A stretch of 7,692 nucleotides of DNA from Chloroflexota bacterium (lineage in GTDB: Bacteria; Chloroflexota; Anaerolineae; Anaerolineales; UBA4823). The position numbers were made by a program, and so were the translations under genes. The notes below the pieces were generated by a model. It was not told the origin of the DNA, did no database searches, and was given only the letters and a program-made list of their open reading frames with translations. This document shows, one piece after another, positions 6,039 through 7,692 of this stretch. The stretch lies in NCBI GenBank assembly GCA_030636125.1, contig DAOVXM010000109.1, forward strand, positions 1 to 7,692, given 5' to 3'. How positions within the stretch are numbered: the stretch's first letter is position 1; each line of letters starts with the position of its first letter.

Positions 6039-6067
6039 ATTCTATCAGAACACATGTTCTGTGTCAA
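6039..6067 (-). promoter_or_regulatory. Sigma70/sigmaA-type promoter of the FtsK-like gene
   Basis: On the minus strand TTGACA (6067-6062), a 17-base spacer and TAGAAT (6044-6039) form a near-consensus promoter. The expected transcription start is near 6032, giving a leader of about 20-35 bases before the candidate start codons. Confidence 0.8.
6046..6061 (-). promoter_or_regulatory. LexA-like SOS box 1, inside the promoter spacer
   Basis: CAGAACA and TGTTCTG form a perfect 7-bp inverted repeat around a 2-base centre. The core GAACATGTGTTC (minus strand, 6059-6048) fits the Gram-positive LexA/DinR consensus GAACRNRYGTTC exactly. It fills the spacer between -35 and -10, where a bound repressor would block RNA polymerase. 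Confidence 0.7.
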
Positions 6068-6117
6068 GGTGTTTTCGGGCTGGGAATTGGATATGTTTCC
6101 AGACTGGGGCGAGTTCA

Positions 6118-6201
6118 ACCCCTTCGACTTCACGGTGTTTTACTCAGGGTGCAGCAGTCGCCCGCCGAACTCTCTTCGACTGCGTTTCACTCCGCTCAGA
6201 A
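6118..6201. repeat. Two related CTTCGAC...CTCAG intergenic repeat units
   Basis: Copy 1 (6122-6147) and copy 2 (6174-6199) are both 26 bases, begin CTTCGACT and end CTCAG, with diverged middles. Copy 1 is framed by ACCC and GGGT. They look like decayed members of the CCCTTCGAC...CTCAGGGT palindromic repeat common between genes in several phyla including, from memory, Chloroflexota. No gene is seen in the 244 bases between the promoter (6067) and the end of rlmD (6312). Confidence 0.55.
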
Positions 6202-6209
6202 CGTCCCCG

Positions 6210-6274
6210 TCATGCTGGGCAATACGGAAGATCTCAAAGGCGGGATGGGAGATATTTCACTGTGTTTAGCCTGA
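6210..6274. repeat. Decayed large palindromic repeat (TCATGCT...ATCTC / GAGAT...CCTGA)
   Basis: Left arm 6210-6235 and right arm 6249-6274, each 26 bases, match as an imperfect inverted repeat (16 of 26 positions by hand) around a 13-base centre. The ends (TCAtGCT, ATCTC/GAGAT) resemble the known GTCATnCTGAGCG...ATCTC type of intergenic palindrome. It lies downstream of rlmD on the minus strand and may act as a weak 3' hairpin for that transcript. Confidence 0.5.
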
Positions 6275-6311
6275 GGAGAACCGGCTGCCAGGCATCGTTA
6301 TTCCCCCGATT

Positions 6312-7547
6312 TTATTTCTCCCAAAAGCTGATTGATTCGATATGGTAGGTTTGCGGGAACAGATCAAAGGGTGTGATTTGAGTCAACTGGTAGCCGCCAG
6401 CGCTCAAAAAACGGGCGTCACGCGCCAATGTGGCCGGGTCGCAGGAGACGTATACGATGTCCCTGGCCCCTTGAGCCAAAATACCCTGCATGGCGTCCCG
6501 GCTTAAACCGCTGCGGGGCGGGTCAACCAGGATCAGGTCCGGATCCAGGGAGATATTTTTGAGGACGGCTTCTACCTTATCCTGGTAAAGTTCAACATGC
6601 TCGAATTCAGCCAGGTTGATCACAAAATCGTCGCAGGCGTATGGGTTGGATTCGATGCCGACCAGGCGGCCGGCCTGTTGGGCGATAAAGGCGCTGAATA
6701 AGCCCACGCCGCAGTAAACATCCAAGACCGAGCTGGAGGGCCTCAAGCTTATATTGGCCAGAATATGCTCGACCATGGCGGCAGCTATGGGGGTGTTGAC
6801 CTGGAAGAAGGAAGCCGCCGATACATGGAAAAGCCGGCTGGATACCTCGATCAGGACATAATCACTTCCGGCCAGGACCAAAACCCCCGCCGGGCTCACA
6901 TGTACGACCGAAAGGTCTAGATCCTCCACGCTTAACTCTGGGGCGGTTAAATATTCGCTCTCCAATATGAGCAGGAAGTCATCCTCCACGCCGGCACGCA
7001 GACCGATGCGACCCAATTCCTGGATGGGCTCAAAATTCAATTGGGGCCAAATGGCGTTGAGGGAGGCTTCAGGCAAGTGGCACTCCTGAATGGGGATAAC
7101 TGCCTGTGACCTGGCTCCCATATAGCCGAGTTTACCGTCTTCAGCGAGATGGAACTGCACGTGATTGCGGTAGTTCCACGGCTGGGGGGCTGGGATGGTG
7201 GGCTGGACGGGCGGATCACTCAAGCCACCGATACGCTCCAGTTGGTCGGCCAGTATCCCGGCTTTGAGGGCCAATTGGTCTGGGTATGGCATATGCTGGT
7301 AGTGGCAGCCGCCGCACACCTTGAAGTGGGGGCAGCGTGGTTCGATGCGGGTTGGGGAGGGTTTGAGCACTTCCAGCAGCTCGCCGCGCGCATAACGCCG
7401 CTTGTCCTCCACCAGGCGCAGGCGCACTTGCTCACCTGGCAGGACGTAGGGCACGAATACTGCGCGCCCATCTGCCAGGCGACCCAGGCCTTCCCCCCCA
7501 TATGTCATGGTCGAGATGCTGATATCAAAGCTGGGATCAGTAGTCAT
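6312..7547 (-). CDS. rlmD: 23S rRNA (uracil-5-)-methyltransferase, RlmD/TrmA family
   Basis: 411-residue cytosolic enzyme that makes 5-methyluridine in RNA using SAM and a cysteine adduct. The N-terminal TRAM RNA-binding domain (about 1-62) includes TYGGEGLGRLADGRAVFVPY. Iron-sulphur ligands are Cys72, Cys78, Cys81 (CPHFKVCGGC) and Cys156 (QECH), a typical RumA/RlmD set for a 4Fe-4S cluster. The methyltransferase core shows FFQVN (247-251), SAM motif DVYCGVG (276-282), DPPRSGL (342-348), the nucleophile Cys369 in YVSCDPATLARD, and the general base Glu404 in HIES near the end. All catalytic parts are present. RlmD (U1939) is the best guess, but RlmC/RlmCD or TrmA-like site choice cannot be settled from sequence. 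The start at 7547 is poorly supported by a ribosome site, though TRAM begins soon after. It is followed by repeats, not by a close gene. Confidence 0.92.
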   Translation of the reverse strand: MTTDPSFDISISTMTYGGEGLGRLADGRAVFVPYVLPGEQVRLRLVEDKRRYARGELLEVLKPSPTRIEPRCPHFKVCGGCHYQHMPYPDQLALKAGILADQLERIGGLSDPPVQPTIPAPQPWNYRNHVQFHLAEDGKLGYMGARSQAVIPIQECHLPEASLNAIWPQLNFEPIQELGRIGLRAGVEDDFLLILESEYLTAPELSVEDLDLSVVHVSPAGVLVLAGSDYVLIEVSSRLFHVSAASFFQVNTPIAAAMVEHILANISLRPSSSVLDVYCGVGLFSAFIAQQAGRLVGIESNPYACDDFVINLAEFEHVELYQDKVEAVLKNISLDPDLILVDPPRSGLSRDAMQGILAQGARDIVYVSCDPATLARDARFLSAGGYQLTQITPFDLFPQTYHIESISFWEK

Positions 7548-7590
7548 TTATTGCTGCCAAGGTGGTGTGGATGTCTTCAAGGCGCATAAT

Positions 7591-7671
7591 CCTGAGGGGA
7601 TTGGAAAAAGTGGTGGGGTATTGGGTGGGCGTATGCCCACCCAATACCCCACCACTCGTAAAATCCTCAGG
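7591..7671 (-). terminator. 22-bp perfect palindrome, possible terminator of a gene to the right
   Basis: Arms 7609-7630 and 7635-7656 are perfectly complementary over 22 bp with a GTAT loop. Further out CCTGAGG (7591-7597) and CCTCAGG (7665-7671) pair again across imperfect flanks. Read on the minus strand the stem is followed by TTTTT then CC, which suits an intrinsic terminator for a minus-strand gene right of the window. It lies about 60 bases upstream of rlmD. A small palindromic mobile repeat is the alternative. The rest of 7548-7692 shows no supported gene. Confidence 0.55.
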
Positions 7672-7692
7672 TGAACGTGGCGGTATGGCGCA

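Noticed and set aside
6270..6294. GCCTG...CAGGC hairpin as a terminator for rlmD
   Set aside because: Only 5 bp of stem with a long loop and no T-run on the minus strand.
7149..7589. Plus-strand open frame of 146 codons opposite rlmD
   Set aside because: It is antisense to the well-conserved N-terminal part of rlmD and its translation shows no domain; a shadow frame.
7495..7595. A 16-codon minus-strand frame (about 7593 to 7543) starting MRLEDIHTTL that overlaps the rlmD start
   Set aside because: Too short, has no convincing ribosome site, and the frame around it runs through the large palindrome; no support beyond being open.
1..7692. CRISPR array, tRNA, rRNA, insertion sequence or phage attachment site
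   Set aside because: No regularly spaced direct repeats, no cloverleaf or rRNA-like sequence, and no transposase or integrase coding sequence were seen on either strand.

Overview
The window looks like chromosomal DNA of a free-living bacterium, most probably a member of the Chloroflexota (Anaerolineae-like). This is an inference from recalled family distribution and not a proven assignment. The reasons are a DUF6391-type protein of the kind known from cyanobacteria and Chloroflexota, holA and rlmD in an unusual neighbourhood, a Gram-positive-style LexA box, and decayed CTTCGAC...CTCAG and TCATGCT...ATCTC palindromic intergenic repeats of a kind I associate with these genomes.

Plus strand, left to right: the C-terminal three quarters of an adenosine deaminase (its start lies left of the window) overlaps by 4 bases a class I SAM-dependent methyltransferase. 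A 133-base gap with small repeats follows. Then comes a PaaI-type hotdog thioesterase with a strong ribosome binding site, overlapped by a probable lipoprotein M23 metallopeptidase that carries three C-terminal membrane helices. After a 158-base gap with a possible promoter, a DUF6391-like membrane protein and holA (DNA polymerase III delta subunit, GTG start) form a tight pair. A terminator hairpin is embedded in the end of holA.

Minus strand, in transcription order (right to left): a 22-bp perfect palindrome, rlmD (23S rRNA m5U methyltransferase), a roughly 240-base stretch of decayed palindromic repeats, then a small FtsK/SpoIIIE-like P-loop ATPase and an 88-residue protein of unknown function that starts with TTG. 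The 3' end of the latter overlaps the 3' end of holA.

The most interesting part is the last pair. The ATPase gene has a near-perfect sigma70-type promoter (TTGACA, 17 bases, TAGAAT). The spacer of that promoter is filled by a perfect GAACATGTGTTC palindrome matching the Gram-positive LexA (SOS) box. A second box with one mismatch overlaps the expected transcription start. This suggests a DNA-damage-inducible ATPase plus small-protein operon that I cannot match to a described system.
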